Source: Thiotrichaceae bacterium UBA4486
Lineage (GTDB): Bacteria; Pseudomonadota; Gammaproteobacteria; Eutrophobiales; Eutrophobiaceae
Reading direction: 5' to 3'
DNA: 64,000 nucleotides
NCBI GenBank assembly: GCA_002389045.1
Contig: DGNS01000015.1
Coordinates: 183,991-247,990 of the forward strand
The position numbers and the translations under genes were made by a program. The notes beneath the pieces are model-generated. The model had not been told where the DNA came from, ran no database searches, and worked only from the letters and a program-made list of their open reading frames with translations. Shown here in pieces: positions 23,531 to 31,999 of the stretch (its first letter is position 1; every line of letters begins with the position of its first letter).

Positions 23531-23756
23531 TTTTGGTTTTTTCCGGTATTGAATTCAAGACAGGGGCAGCTTAAATCCGCTTGCCGGGCAAGTAAAGAAC
23601 ACAAGTTGCGCCAGATCATGGGATATTCACATTCTTTGCCGTCGCGATGCTTTACAAGCCCGCGAATTTAACGTTTCATCCCGGCATGCATGGTACGACT
23701 TACGGACGCGACACAGACACGACAGATCGCCACAACTACAGGCCTCTGAGGCAACC

Positions 23757-24347
23757 ATGACGGATCGCTATGCGCAGACCCGTTTCCTGATTTCGGCCGC
23801 GGAGCTGTTGCAGTTACCGGCGGATACCGGTACGGAGGTGGCTTTCGCCGGGCGCTCCAATACCGGTAAATCCAGCGTCATTAATGCACTCACCCGTCAA
23901 AACGCACTGGCGCGAGTCAGCAAGACGCCGGGGCGCACCCGCCTGTTGAACTGTTTCGAGGTTATGCCCGGGCAGCGCATTATCGATCTGCCGGGCTACG
24001 GTTATGCAAAAGTACCCGAGCGCATCCGATCGCATTGGGGCGAAGTGCTGGAAGGCTATTTCCAGACCCGCGATTCACTCAGGGGGTTGATCCTTATCGT
24101 GGATATTCGTCATGGGCTGAAGCCCACGGATCGCCAGATGCAGGCCTGGTGTGAAAGTCGTGATTTGCCCCTGCATATCGTTTTGAACAAGGCTGACAAG
24201 CTGTCCCGCGGGGCAGCCGCCGGGCGTAAGCAGGCGCTTGAGACCGAACCCGGTCATTACGGCAGTGTCCAGGTGTTTTCCGCCCTGAAAAAAACCGGGC
24301 TGGAGCAATTGACTGCCAGGCTGGATGAGTGGTTCGACGTGAAATAA
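23757..24347 (+). CDS. engB: Ribosome-biogenesis GTPase EngB (YihA/YsxC)
   Basis: A 196-residue TrmE-Era-EngA-type GTPase: G1 AGRSNTGKSSV, the G2/G3 region PGRTRLLN and DLPGYGYAKVP, G4 LNKADK. It acts in large-subunit ribosome assembly and is usually essential. It is convergent with the predicted small RNA at 24360-24521, whose terminator ends 13 bp past the engB stop. That mirrors the Spot 42/engB layout of enterobacteria. Confidence 0.95.
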   Translation: MTDRYAQTRFLISAAELLQLPADTGTEVAFAGRSNTGKSSVINALTRQNALARVSKTPGRTRLLNCFEVMPGQRIIDLPGYGYAKVPERIRSHWGEVLEGYFQTRDSLRGLILIVDIRHGLKPTDRQMQAWCESRDLPLHIVLNKADKLSRGAAAGRKQALETEPGHYGSVQVFSALKKTGLEQLTARLDEWFDVK

Positions 24348-24359
24348 GCGGCCATCAGG

Positions 24360-24521
24360 CAAAAAAAAATGGCCCCGGGTTGTCAAGGGGAGGTAGGCAT
24401 TCCGGGGCCTAATCATACCCGGCTGGGGAGACCGGGTTCGTTAGCTGTCCAGGGAGGGGGACAGCAACTTTCTTGCGTTAAATATTAGAACGCATCATGT
24501 TGTAGTAAGTTCACAGCCATG
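24360..24521 (-). ncRNA. Predicted small RNA with three C-rich hairpin loops
   Basis: On the minus strand a run of four perfect stems ends in an intrinsic terminator. They are TGCGTT/AACGCA (+ coordinates 24474-24494); GCTGTCC/GGACAGC (24444-24465) with loop CCCTCCCT; ACCCGG/CCGGGT (24417-24437) with loop TCTCCCCAG; and GGCCCCGG/CCGGGGCC (24371-24409) with CCTCCCC in the loop, followed by nine T. An extended -10 (TGG-CATAAT) and a TTGTGT -35 lie just upstream. Repeated CUCCC loops are known from Xanthomonas sX13-type RNAs, which bind ribosome-binding sites. The position, convergent with the 3' end of engB, is that of Spot 42 in E. coli. Length is about 160 nt; the 5' end is an estimate. Confidence 0.7.
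24361..24409 (-). terminator. Intrinsic terminator of the predicted small RNA
   Basis: Stem GGCCCCGG/CCGGGGCC on the minus strand, followed by A and nine T (24361-24369 on the plus strand are A). It is long-looped because the loop displays the CCTCCCC motif. Confidence 0.8.
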
Positions 24522-24527
24522 CTATCG

Positions 24528-24557
24528 ATTATGCCAATTCACGGCTTTTATACACAA
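24528..24557 (-). promoter_or_regulatory. Predicted sigma-70 promoter of the small RNA
   Basis: Minus-strand TTGTGT (24552-24557) and CATAAT (24528-24533) are 18 bp apart, and TGG directly before CATAAT gives an extended -10. Transcription would start near 24521. Confidence 0.5.
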
Positions 24558-24689
24558 TATATGGCATAAACCGACGTCATGCAGATTTTCTGCTTTCAGG
24601 ATACCTCTGGAGGCCGCATTGAGCCGTGTAACTATATGTTATTTATAGTAAATAGTCCAACTGGTTAAATTTTAACAGATCTGTAATAC

Positions 24690-24710
24690 AAGGCTTAAAA
24701 AAAGCCTTTT
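24690..24710 (+). terminator. Possible weak terminator hairpin
   Basis: AAGGCTT (24690-24696) and AAGCCTT (24702-24708) pair perfectly around five A and are followed by TT. The stem is short and AT-rich, and no transcript is known to reach it, so this is tentative. Confidence 0.3.
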
Positions 24711-24714
24711 ACCA

Positions 24715-24763
24715 TTATCCAGACGATTTAATCCACAATGTTGTCCACTGATTTTGTGGATAA
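24715..24763. other. Cluster of DnaA-box-like 9-mers
   Basis: Four sites fall within 49 bp: TTATCCAGA (24715), TAATCCACA (24729), TTGTCCACT (24741) and, on the minus strand, a perfect TTATCCACA (24755-24763). Spacing is 14, 12 and 14 bp. The surroundings are AT-rich and noncoding. It lies within the 520-bp gap between engB and the M48 protease gene, whose other content is the small RNA. Confidence 0.45.
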
Positions 24764-24867
24764 ATATCAATCCGTTTTTTTGCAGTGAGTTAAGCAAAAT
24801 TAATAACAGAAAGTGTTAAGCACGGCGTCTAAGTCTATGATGGTGCATCGCAACAGATCGCGGTTTT

Positions 24868-26331
24868 TTACTCCACGATTTTGATGAGTGAACCCGGCTC
24901 GGGTTCACCGTCGGGGTATAACGCGTTCAACAGCCGGAGTTGCTCCACGGCGTATTGCTTCAACGGGGATTGTTCAGCCAGGGCGGCGAAGCTGGTGTCT
25001 ACCACTTCAGTGATTTTCAGTCTCAACGGCCGGGCGAGGATGCGTTCATTCGGGGTCATGGCATGAAAACTTTTCATACTGTCGAGAAAGACCGTGTCGT
25101 AGCGGGCGATGGCTTGCGGATCTTTTGTGATCCCGGCGAGGATGAAGGCCCGGTTGTTGAAATATATCACCGTCAGCCGGGCCAGGCGCTGACCGAAGCT
25201 GGTGTTGATGGTGGAGGTGCCCGTGTGGGCCTCGTTGCCATGAATATTCAGTACGCTGTCGTTGCCGAGGTTGTTTAGACCCAGGCGCTCGATCATGAAT
25301 TGTCGTGGCGAGATACGCTTGTTCAGATCCTCGGTGGACAGTTGCAGCACGGCCTCGCCGCCCGGCGCCGTGATCAGCAGCCGGTCCGGCCGGTTGGTCA
25401 TGTTCCAGCCACGTGGAAAGCTGAACGTGAATCCCAGATCCTCGTGATAGAAATTATTGCCGCGGGTAATACCCTCTTTGGGACTGTCACCGAAAACCAC
25501 GCCGTCAAGCTGGTCCAGAAAGACTTCCTTGCCAACGTAGGATGTGTCGCCGGTTTTCAGGGCATCGGCGAGCCCGACCACTTCCTGCAAACGCGTGTCA
25601 TTATCGGGATGGGTGGAGAACACGCCGTGGTAAATACGCGGTTCCCGTCCCTCTGCTTTCGCACGCTGGCTTTCGAAGATTTCCTGGTTTTTCAGCACCC
25701 CGATCACATCCAGCATGGCTTCGGGTTCATAACCGGTGGAGGCCAGGTATTCGGCGCCGAGGCGATCGGCTTCCAGCTCATGTTCACGCCCGTAGCCGCG
25801 CAGGAGGGCGGTGCCGAAGATGTTGACCAGTTGGTTGGCGGCGGCGTTATTCATGCCGGGAATAAAAATGGCGCCGAGTGTCGCGCCGATATTCGCCATC
25901 TGGGTGGCGCTGTACTGGCGCACCGAGTGCCGCGCGGTGACATGACCGATTTCGTGGCCGAGTACGGCGGCCAGTTCCGCCTCGCTGTTCAGGTAGGCCA
26001 TGAGGCCGCGGGTGATGTAGATGTATCCACCCGGCAGGGCGAAGGCATTGACCTCGTCGCTGTCGAGCACGGTAAAGCGATAAATCAGGTTGTTGCGGTG
26101 GCTCTTTCGGGCCAGGCGCTCGCCGACCTGCTGGACGAAGACCTGTAATTCCGGATCGTCGTAAACGCCGTACTGGTCCAGCACCTGTTGATGGGTCTGG
26201 CGGCCGAGGGTGATTTCCTGCTGCTCGGACATGAAGACGATATCCTGTTCGCCGGTGACCGGGTTGGTGGCGCAGGCACCGAGTTGCAACAGGGCCGTTA
26301 ACAGAAGCGGTAGTCGTAGGGGTTTCATCAT
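24868..26331 (-). CDS. M48-family metalloprotease, lipoprotein (BepA-like)
   Basis: A 487-residue envelope protease. The N-terminus is a lipoprotein signal (LLQLGAC, lipobox Cys about residue 20). The zinc site is HEIGH near residues 126-130, with the third ligand in ELEADRLGAEYL. A C-terminal domain of about 180 residues follows the peptidase domain and lacks clear TPR repeats, unlike BepA of E. coli. Such enzymes act in outer-membrane protein quality control. A lipoprotein form is less common but known. It is monocistronic and transcribed towards the small RNA. Confidence 0.87.
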   Translation of the reverse strand: MMKPLRLPLLLTALLQLGACATNPVTGEQDIVFMSEQQEITLGRQTHQQVLDQYGVYDDPELQVFVQQVGERLARKSHRNNLIYRFTVLDSDEVNAFALPGGYIYITRGLMAYLNSEAELAAVLGHEIGHVTARHSVRQYSATQMANIGATLGAIFIPGMNNAAANQLVNIFGTALLRGYGREHELEADRLGAEYLASTGYEPEAMLDVIGVLKNQEIFESQRAKAEGREPRIYHGVFSTHPDNDTRLQEVVGLADALKTGDTSYVGKEVFLDQLDGVVFGDSPKEGITRGNNFYHEDLGFTFSFPRGWNMTNRPDRLLITAPGGEAVLQLSTEDLNKRISPRQFMIERLGLNNLGNDSVLNIHGNEAHTGTSTINTSFGQRLARLTVIYFNNRAFILAGITKDPQAIARYDTVFLDSMKSFHAMTPNERILARPLRLKITEVVDTSFAALAEQSPLKQYAVEQLRLLNALYPDGEPEPGSLIKIVE

Positions 26332-26400
26332 GACAAATCTTATGACAGCCTTTTTATAAAATCATTGCATTCGTGTCTGATCCCGGCGTGACGGGTGCAT

Positions 26401-26429
26401 AAAAAAAGCGCCGCTGGGGCGCTTTTTTC
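26401..26429. terminator. Bidirectional intrinsic terminator after rpmE
   Basis: aaaaaaagcgcc and ggcgcttttttc form a stem with a GCTG loop, with an A-run on one side and a T-run on the other. It ends rpmE transcription on the minus strand, 22 bp after the stop. Confidence 0.88.
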
Positions 26430-26451
26430 AAGTAACCATGGCCTGGATGTA

Positions 26452-26652
26452 TTACATCCCGTATTTGCGGCGGAACTTGTCCACGCGGCCGGCGGTATCG
26501 AGCATTTTCTGTTTGCCGGTGTAAAAAGGATGACACTGGGAGCAGACGTCGATGTGCAGGTCCCTGGTGTGCGTGGAGCGGGTTTTGAAGGTGTTGCCGC
26601 AACTGCAGGTGACGCTGATTTCTTCGTAGGCGGGGTGGATCTCTGCTTTCAT
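26452..26652 (-). CDS. rpmE: 50S ribosomal protein L31, zinc-binding form
   Basis: A 66-residue protein with the four zinc ligands of the C+ form: Cys16, Cys18, Cys37 and Cys40 (CSCG and CSQC). Sequence and length are typical of RpmE. The zinc-free paralogue is not in the window. The ORF has its own bidirectional terminator. Confidence 0.96.
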   Translation of the reverse strand: MKAEIHPAYEEISVTCSCGNTFKTRSTHTRDLHIDVCSQCHPFYTGKQKMLDTAGRVDKFRRKYGM

Positions 26653-26742
26653 GGTGCTTGCCGTCGTTAAGTGGGGTTAACTGTGGGCGGCGAGTGTATT
26701 CGAATCGGGGGGCGGAATCAATTGCTTCCGGGCGAAATCGGC

Positions 26743-27111
26743 TCAATCAGCATCTCCGCCGGGTTTGTCGAAATGTATGACCGTGGCCTCCCTGCGCGCC
26801 CGTGTATTTCGGGTTTCCGGGCTCTTGCCCAGATCCTCGATGGTCTGCACCAGGCCATCCTCGCCCAGCACCGAATCCCACATCATGGAGGAAAGTCTCA
26901 GGCAGGAGGCCATGGGATTGTTCGCGGTCTGGCGAATCCGGTCGATCCGCCATTGCAGACCCTGCATGCGCTGGCGCATGTTTTCCGGTACGGCCGCGAT
27001 CATGTCGCGGATTTTTTCCTCGCGCAGGCGTTCGAACCGTTCCGGATCTTCCCTGGCAAGAGTAACCCATTCGTCAAAATCGAAATTTGTGGATTGGTCC
27101 TTTTTGCTCAT
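26743..27111 (-). CDS. DUF3135 family protein
   Basis: A 122-residue soluble protein with the family opening FDFDEWVTLAREDPERFERLR region (residues about 10-31), then a helical Arg-rich middle (MRQRMQGLQWRIDRIRQTANNPM). This matches DUF3135, a small gammaproteobacterial family without known function. The strongly charged, helical make-up suggests a binding or regulatory role. It is oriented as its neighbours but separated by about 100 bp, so it may have its own promoter. Confidence 0.75.
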   Translation of the reverse strand: MSKKDQSTNFDFDEWVTLAREDPERFERLREEKIRDMIAAVPENMRQRMQGLQWRIDRIRQTANNPMASCLRLSSMMWDSVLGEDGLVQTIEDLGKSPETRNTRARREATVIHFDKPGGDAD

Positions 27112-27228
27112 ATATCTGGAGTATCCCGCGTTGTGAGAGCGTATGTATTATTATCGTTGACCGGCCTCGACATTGCATGGCTGAAATGTCGCCCCTGATC
27201 TTTATTTCGGGCGCGGGAAGGAAAATCT

Positions 27229-28014
27229 TTAAGGCTGGCGGATATCGATATCGAAACTGGCCACGACCGGGGTATGATCTGACGGCCTTTCCAGGGTTCT
27301 CGGTTCGGTATCGATACTGCAGGCGACGAGCTGTTGGCCGAGGGCTTTATCGGCAAGAATGTGATCGATACGCAGGCCGCGGTTGCGACGGAACGCCGCG
27401 GCACGGTAATCCCACCAGGAATAGGCGCCGGGGTTGCTGTCCAGCATGCGGTAACAGTCGACCAGCCCGTGGTCGATAAGCTTCCGGAACTCGGCGCGCT
27501 CGGCATCGCTGACGAGTACCTTGCCGGCCCACTCTTCCGGGTCGTGTACATCGATATCCGCCGGTGCGACGTTGAAATCGCCCACTATCACGAGATGCTG
27601 TTTTTCTTTCAGCAATTGCCGGATATACGGATGCAGGCGATCGAACCAGTCCAGCTTGTAGAGGTATTTTTCCGAGCCGACCTCGGAACCGTTCGGCACA
27701 TACAGGTTCAGCAAGGTGACCGGACCGTAGTCGGCGGCGATGACCCGCTGCTGCGGATCGCTGTAGTCCGGGATCCCGCATTGTGGCGAAGCAGGCGGGA
27801 TCCGGCTGAGAATGGCCACGCCATTGTAGGTTTTCTGGCCGCTGACGACGGCGTGGTAGCCGAGTTCCAGGAAGTCATCCGCCGGGAACTGCTCGCTGGT
27901 CATCTTGATTTCCTGCAGCGCCAGCAAATCCGGCTGGTGATTTTGCAGCCAGGCGACGACGTGCGCTTGCCGTACCCGCAGCGAGTTAACGTTCCAGGTG
28001 GCGACGGTCAGCAC
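27229..28014 (-). CDS. xth: Exodeoxyribonuclease III
   Basis: A 261-residue AP endonuclease/exonuclease of the XthA type. The key motifs are LALQEIKM (metal-binding Glu), LNLYVPNG, VGDFNVAPADIDVHDP, WWDYR, RIDHILAD and the catalytic SDHTPV near the C-terminus. It cuts DNA at abasic sites and removes blocked 3' ends in base excision repair. It appears to be a single gene. Confidence 0.95.
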   Translation of the reverse strand: MLTVATWNVNSLRVRQAHVVAWLQNHQPDLLALQEIKMTSEQFPADDFLELGYHAVVSGQKTYNGVAILSRIPPASPQCGIPDYSDPQQRVIAADYGPVTLLNLYVPNGSEVGSEKYLYKLDWFDRLHPYIRQLLKEKQHLVIVGDFNVAPADIDVHDPEEWAGKVLVSDAERAEFRKLIDHGLVDCYRMLDSNPGAYSWWDYRAAAFRRNRGLRIDHILADKALGQQLVACSIDTEPRTLERPSDHTPVVASFDIDIRQP

Positions 28015-28069
28015 GGGTACATCAGGTGGACATTAGCAGGCAGACATCGAGTTACGGGACACGCCGGAA

Positions 28070-28834
28070 TCAGACCCGGAAGCCGCTGTGTTTGCGGCGG
28101 TGGAATATGTCGTAAATCAACAGACCCAGGATCAGACCGATGGCCAGTGCCACGAGGATGTAGACGAGGTGACGCTTGAGATCGCCACTGCGGCTTTTCA
28201 GGGCCAGAATTTCCTGCTTGATGGAACCCTCGTCGGGCGGGTTACGCAGCAGGGCCAGTTTGTCCTCGAGTTCGATGTTTTGTTGTTCGAGTTCGGAAAT
28301 GCGCTGGTAAAGCGCCTGGTTGTCCGCGCCGGCATCACCGCTGACGGGCGCCGCGGTCTTGCGCAGTTTGGAGATTTCAGCCTGTAATTCGCCGGCCTGC
28401 AAGCGAACAGATTTGATTTCCTGTTGCAGTTTGCTGTTTTCTTCGCTGAGGGCCTGCAGTTGTGGCTGATCCTGCTGTTGCTGCAGGCGGGCCTCGAGCT
28501 TGCTGATCTCGTTTTTCAGCTGTGTATTGCGGCTGCTGACTTCCTCGAACAGGCGGCGGGTGGGTTTTTCCGGTTGCAGGTATTCGTTCTTGATCCAGCC
28601 GGTGACATCGGCCTCGTCACGTACCTGGGCCAGTTTGTCGTCCCGGGCCAGGATCTCCAGTTCATCTCCGGTGGCCAGCAACTTGATGATGGGACTGTCG
28701 AGGCTGTTTTCCTGGTGCAGCCCGACCTCGATCCGGTCGATGACATAGGCGACCTCGGCAGCCACCGTAAGCGGCGCCATGAGCGTGACTGCCAGGCAGA
28801 CCTGGATGATTTTCCCCGTATCGATTCCGTGCAT
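28070..28834 (-). CDS. SH3-domain protein with coiled coil and C-terminal membrane anchor (YgiM-like)
   Basis: A 254-residue protein of the TIGR04211/YgiM type. It has a signal peptide ending near TVAAE and a bacterial SH3 domain (about residues 28-88, VGLHQENSLDSPIIKLLATG and WIKNEYLQ). A long coiled coil follows (about 95-205), then a hydrophobic segment near the C-terminus (LVYILVALAIGLILGLLIY) with a basic tail. The layout puts the SH3 part in the periplasm, anchored in the inner membrane. The function of the family is unsettled. Confidence 0.82.
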   Translation of the reverse strand: MHGIDTGKIIQVCLAVTLMAPLTVAAEVAYVIDRIEVGLHQENSLDSPIIKLLATGDELEILARDDKLAQVRDEADVTGWIKNEYLQPEKPTRRLFEEVSSRNTQLKNEISKLEARLQQQQDQPQLQALSEENSKLQQEIKSVRLQAGELQAEISKLRKTAAPVSGDAGADNQALYQRISELEQQNIELEDKLALLRNPPDEGSIKQEILALKSRSGDLKRHLVYILVALAIGLILGLLIYDIFHRRKHSGFRV

Positions 28835-28891
28835 GTGCTGGATTATATCGTTTCCATGCTTTGGTGAATGTTATTTCCCTGAAGATATGGA

Positions 28892-30934
28892 TTATGCCGT
28901 AATTCCACTGTGTCTTAACAGGGGTTCGACACTCGGCTCGCGGCCGCGGAACTCGATAAACAGCTCCAGCGGATCGCGGGACCCGCCCTGCTCCAGGATG
29001 CTGTGCAGGAATGCCTTGCCGGTCTCAGTGTTAAAGATACCCTGTTCTTCAAACCTGGAAAAGGCATCCGCTGACAGCACCTCGGCCCACTTGTAGCTGT
29101 AATAACCGGCGGCGTAGCCCCCGGCGAAGATGTGCGAAAAGCCGTTCTGGAAGCGGTTGAAGACGGGCGGCTGAATCACCGCCACCTTTTCGCGCACCTC
29201 GTCGAGCAGTTTCTGGATGTCTTCGGCCGAGTCGATGTGCGGTTGCATGTGCAGGCGGAAATCGAACAGGGAGAATTCCAGTTGCCGCACCATCTGCATA
29301 CCGGACTGGAAATTCTTCGCCGCCCACATTTTCTCGAACAGGTCCGCCGGGATTTTCTCACCGCTTTCGTGATGGCGGGCGAACAGATCCAGCGCCTCGC
29401 GCTCCCAGCACCAGTTTTCCATGAACTGGCTCGGCAGCTCGACGGCATCCCAGGGCACACCGTTGATGCCGGATACACCGGCGTAGTCGACCTTGGTCAG
29501 CATGTGGTGCAGGCCATGGCCGAATTCGTGGAACAGGGTGATGACCTCGTCGTGGGTGATCAGCGCCGGCTTGCCGCCCACCGGCGGTGTGAAATTACAG
29601 GTCAGGTAGGCAACCGGTGTCTGGATTGCCGAGTCCAGTTTGCGCCGGACCACGCATTCATCCATCCAGGCGCCGCCGCGTTTGTGCTGACGCGCGTACA
29701 GATCGAGATAAAAGCTGCCCTGCAACTCGCCGCTGCTGTTGTAGATATCGTAAAACATCACATCGTCGTGCCAGGTGGTGACACCCTCGCGCGGCCGGAT
29801 ATCAAGTTCATAGAGTCGCTGGACCACGGCAAACAGGCCCTGCAGCACGTTCGGCACGGAAAAATACGGGCGCAGATCCTCGTCGGAAAACCGGAACATG
29901 GCCTGCTTCAGTTTTTCCGAGTAGTAAGCAATATCCCAGGCATCGAGCGTGTCGATGGTGTATTTTTCACGGGCATGGCGATTGATCTGTTCCAGGTCCG
30001 ACTGTGCCACGGGCGCTGATTTGTCGGCGAGCTCGGTGAGAAAATCCAGTACCTGCCGCGGCGTGGCGGCCATCTTTTTCGCCAGCGATAAATCGGCGTA
30101 ACTGGCGAAGCCCAGCAGCCGTGCGACTTCCTGGCGCTTGTTGAGAATATCCACCATCACCGCGCTGTTGTCCCACTGCGGATCGTTGCCGGCTTCGGCC
30201 GAGGCGCGCGTGTTGTAGGCCGTGTACATTTCCCGGCGCAGTCCGGCATCGTCGGCGTACTGCATCACCGGCAGGTAACAGGGGAAATCCAGGGTCAAAA
30301 GCCAGCCCTCGTCAAAACCATTCTCACGCGCCGACTGCTCCAGGTAACCGAGCACCGATTGCGGCAGGCCGGAGAGCATGTCCTGATCGGTCACGTGTTT
30401 TTTCCAGGCCTGGGTGGCGTCGAGCAGGTTTTCCTCGAAGTGTGTTTGCAGCTTCGTCAGTTCCTGTTGCAAGCGCCGATAGGTGGCGCGGTCCTCGCTG
30501 TTCAGTTCGATCCCGGAGAGGCGGAAATCGCGCAGGGCGTTGTCGATGAGCTTTTTCTGTGCCGGTACAAGGCGCGCGTATTCGTCACTTTCGGCCACCG
30601 CCTTGAAGCCTTTATAAAGGCCTTCGTGCTGTCCCATCTCGGTGGCGTAGTCGGACAATTTGCCGATGCATTCGCTGTAGGCTTTTCTGAGCGCCTCGTT
30701 GTCGCGAACGCTATGCAGGTGACTGACCGGTGACCAGGCGCGATTGAGGCGATCATCCATGTCTTCCAGCGGCTGGACAAAGTTATCCCAGGTGAACCCG
30801 GTCGTTGTCGAGACCAGGTGTTCGACGGTTTCGCGGTTCTCTTCGAGTAATTGATCAATGGCGGGGACGACGTGTTCGGGTTGAATGCGATCAAACGCGG
30901 GCAACGTATGATTTTCAAGTAACGGGTTATTCAT
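28892..30934 (-). CDS. prlC: Oligopeptidase A (M3 family)
   Basis: A 680-residue zinc peptidase with the thimet-oligopeptidase motif FHEFGHGLHHML about two thirds along. The MNNPLLENHTLPAFDRI opening is typical of PrlC. It degrades short peptides, including signal-peptide fragments, in the cytoplasm. Length and motifs are complete. Confidence 0.95.
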   Translation of the reverse strand: MNNPLLENHTLPAFDRIQPEHVVPAIDQLLEENRETVEHLVSTTTGFTWDNFVQPLEDMDDRLNRAWSPVSHLHSVRDNEALRKAYSECIGKLSDYATEMGQHEGLYKGFKAVAESDEYARLVPAQKKLIDNALRDFRLSGIELNSEDRATYRRLQQELTKLQTHFEENLLDATQAWKKHVTDQDMLSGLPQSVLGYLEQSARENGFDEGWLLTLDFPCYLPVMQYADDAGLRREMYTAYNTRASAEAGNDPQWDNSAVMVDILNKRQEVARLLGFASYADLSLAKKMAATPRQVLDFLTELADKSAPVAQSDLEQINRHAREKYTIDTLDAWDIAYYSEKLKQAMFRFSDEDLRPYFSVPNVLQGLFAVVQRLYELDIRPREGVTTWHDDVMFYDIYNSSGELQGSFYLDLYARQHKRGGAWMDECVVRRKLDSAIQTPVAYLTCNFTPPVGGKPALITHDEVITLFHEFGHGLHHMLTKVDYAGVSGINGVPWDAVELPSQFMENWCWEREALDLFARHHESGEKIPADLFEKMWAAKNFQSGMQMVRQLEFSLFDFRLHMQPHIDSAEDIQKLLDEVREKVAVIQPPVFNRFQNGFSHIFAGGYAAGYYSYKWAEVLSADAFSRFEEQGIFNTETGKAFLHSILEQGGSRDPLELFIEFRGREPSVEPLLRHSGITA

Positions 30935-30980
30935 AACGGCTTATGGTCTTCTGTAATGGGAATGGAAATGGCGTCGCAGC

Positions 30981-31934
30981 TTATCCCGTCAGCCGCAGGC
31001 TAATCAACCATGTGGCCAGCGCGCCGCTGATAAAAAACGCAACCAGGCCGGCGCGGTAATAAAGCCGGTAGCGTTTGACCAGGTCCGATTCCGGAAGTGC
31101 GGAAAGAATAAAGGGTCGCCGCCGATCGCAGGTCTTGCCCATCAGATTCGTCGGCATGGCGACTTTTTCACTGGCGTGCCGTTGCCGGACTTCCTTGTAC
31201 GCGGCCTCGCGCACGGCCTGCCATTCCTGCATGCAGATCTCGCCGTCCCGGTTCTGATCGAACCGTGCCAGCAGGGCGTCCGCGTTTTGTTTCCATTCGC
31301 GCAGCAGTTCGCGCACATCCTCGTTCATATCGAAGTTACCGCCCGCGCCGCCCTCGGTGCGAAACAGGCCGATGGCGTAGAGTGGATCGCCGGGACGCAT
31401 GCGCTCTTCCGTATAGCGGTAGCGGCCGAAACCACGGCTGAATCGCGTGAATAAAGAGTGGCGGCCCGAAGTACTGCCGCCGGGCTGTTGTGACGGTGTT
31501 GCCGAGTGGCCGCGCCAGACATTCTTGACGGCGGGCGTGACCCTGGCGCCATCGGGATCGATCACGCACAGCCCGGTATCGTCGCGGAGCAGGAACAGAT
31601 CGTCACTGGTACCCTTGCGCAAGGTAACCCACCTGGAATTCTTGCCCGAGCCGCGGTGTTCCTCGACGCGGAAGCGGTACCAGGTGCAGGTGGTGCCGGT
31701 GAGAGGCGCCATAATGGGCGGGCCATCGAGTAACTCCCCGGTGCCGTTCAGTTCAACATAGCCCTGGGCCGCGGAACGAATGCGGGAGGTCGGCGTGTCT
31801 TCAAACAGTCGCTTGCGGTAGAAGAAAATAAATGCGGCGATGAAACCGGCCACGGCCAGCACGGCCAGACCGATGGCCCAGAACCAGAAATCATCGCCCG
31901 GGCTGGTGCGGGCCCACTGGGTGATGCTGCTCAT
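30981..31934 (-). CDS. GIDE-domain membrane protein, partner of LemA
   Basis: A 317-residue protein with an N-terminal transmembrane helix (about residues 17-39). A GIDE domain follows (AQGYVELNGTGELLDGPP, APLTGTTCTWYRFRVEE), like the intermembrane part of mitochondrial MUL1. An EF-hand-like loop (FDQNRDGEICMQEW) is near residue 220, and a second membrane helix is near the end. No RING finger is present, so it is not a ubiquitin ligase. It is encoded 65 bp downstream of lemA; LemA-GIDE pairs are common and their function is unknown. The calcium-loop-like stretch is an unusual extra. Confidence 0.8.
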   Translation of the reverse strand: MSSITQWARTSPGDDFWFWAIGLAVLAVAGFIAAFIFFYRKRLFEDTPTSRIRSAAQGYVELNGTGELLDGPPIMAPLTGTTCTWYRFRVEEHRGSGKNSRWVTLRKGTSDDLFLLRDDTGLCVIDPDGARVTPAVKNVWRGHSATPSQQPGGSTSGRHSLFTRFSRGFGRYRYTEERMRPGDPLYAIGLFRTEGGAGGNFDMNEDVRELLREWKQNADALLARFDQNRDGEICMQEWQAVREAAYKEVRQRHASEKVAMPTNLMGKTCDRRRPFILSALPESDLVKRYRLYYRAGLVAFFISGALATWLISLRLTG

Positions 31935-31999
31935 GCGCGCCGACGTGCCGTTTTTATTTCAGAAATACATCCTGCATGGATATCTCCCCGGGCAAGCGT

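Noticed and set aside
24715..24763. Replication origin at the DnaA-box-like cluster
   Set aside because: No dnaA, dnaN, gidA or rpmH gene is adjacent and only one box is perfect. I keep it as a possible DnaA-binding site only.
30981..31934. E3 ubiquitin ligase
   Set aside because: The GIDE domain is shared with mitochondrial MUL1 but no RING finger is present, and it pairs with LemA as in many bacteria.
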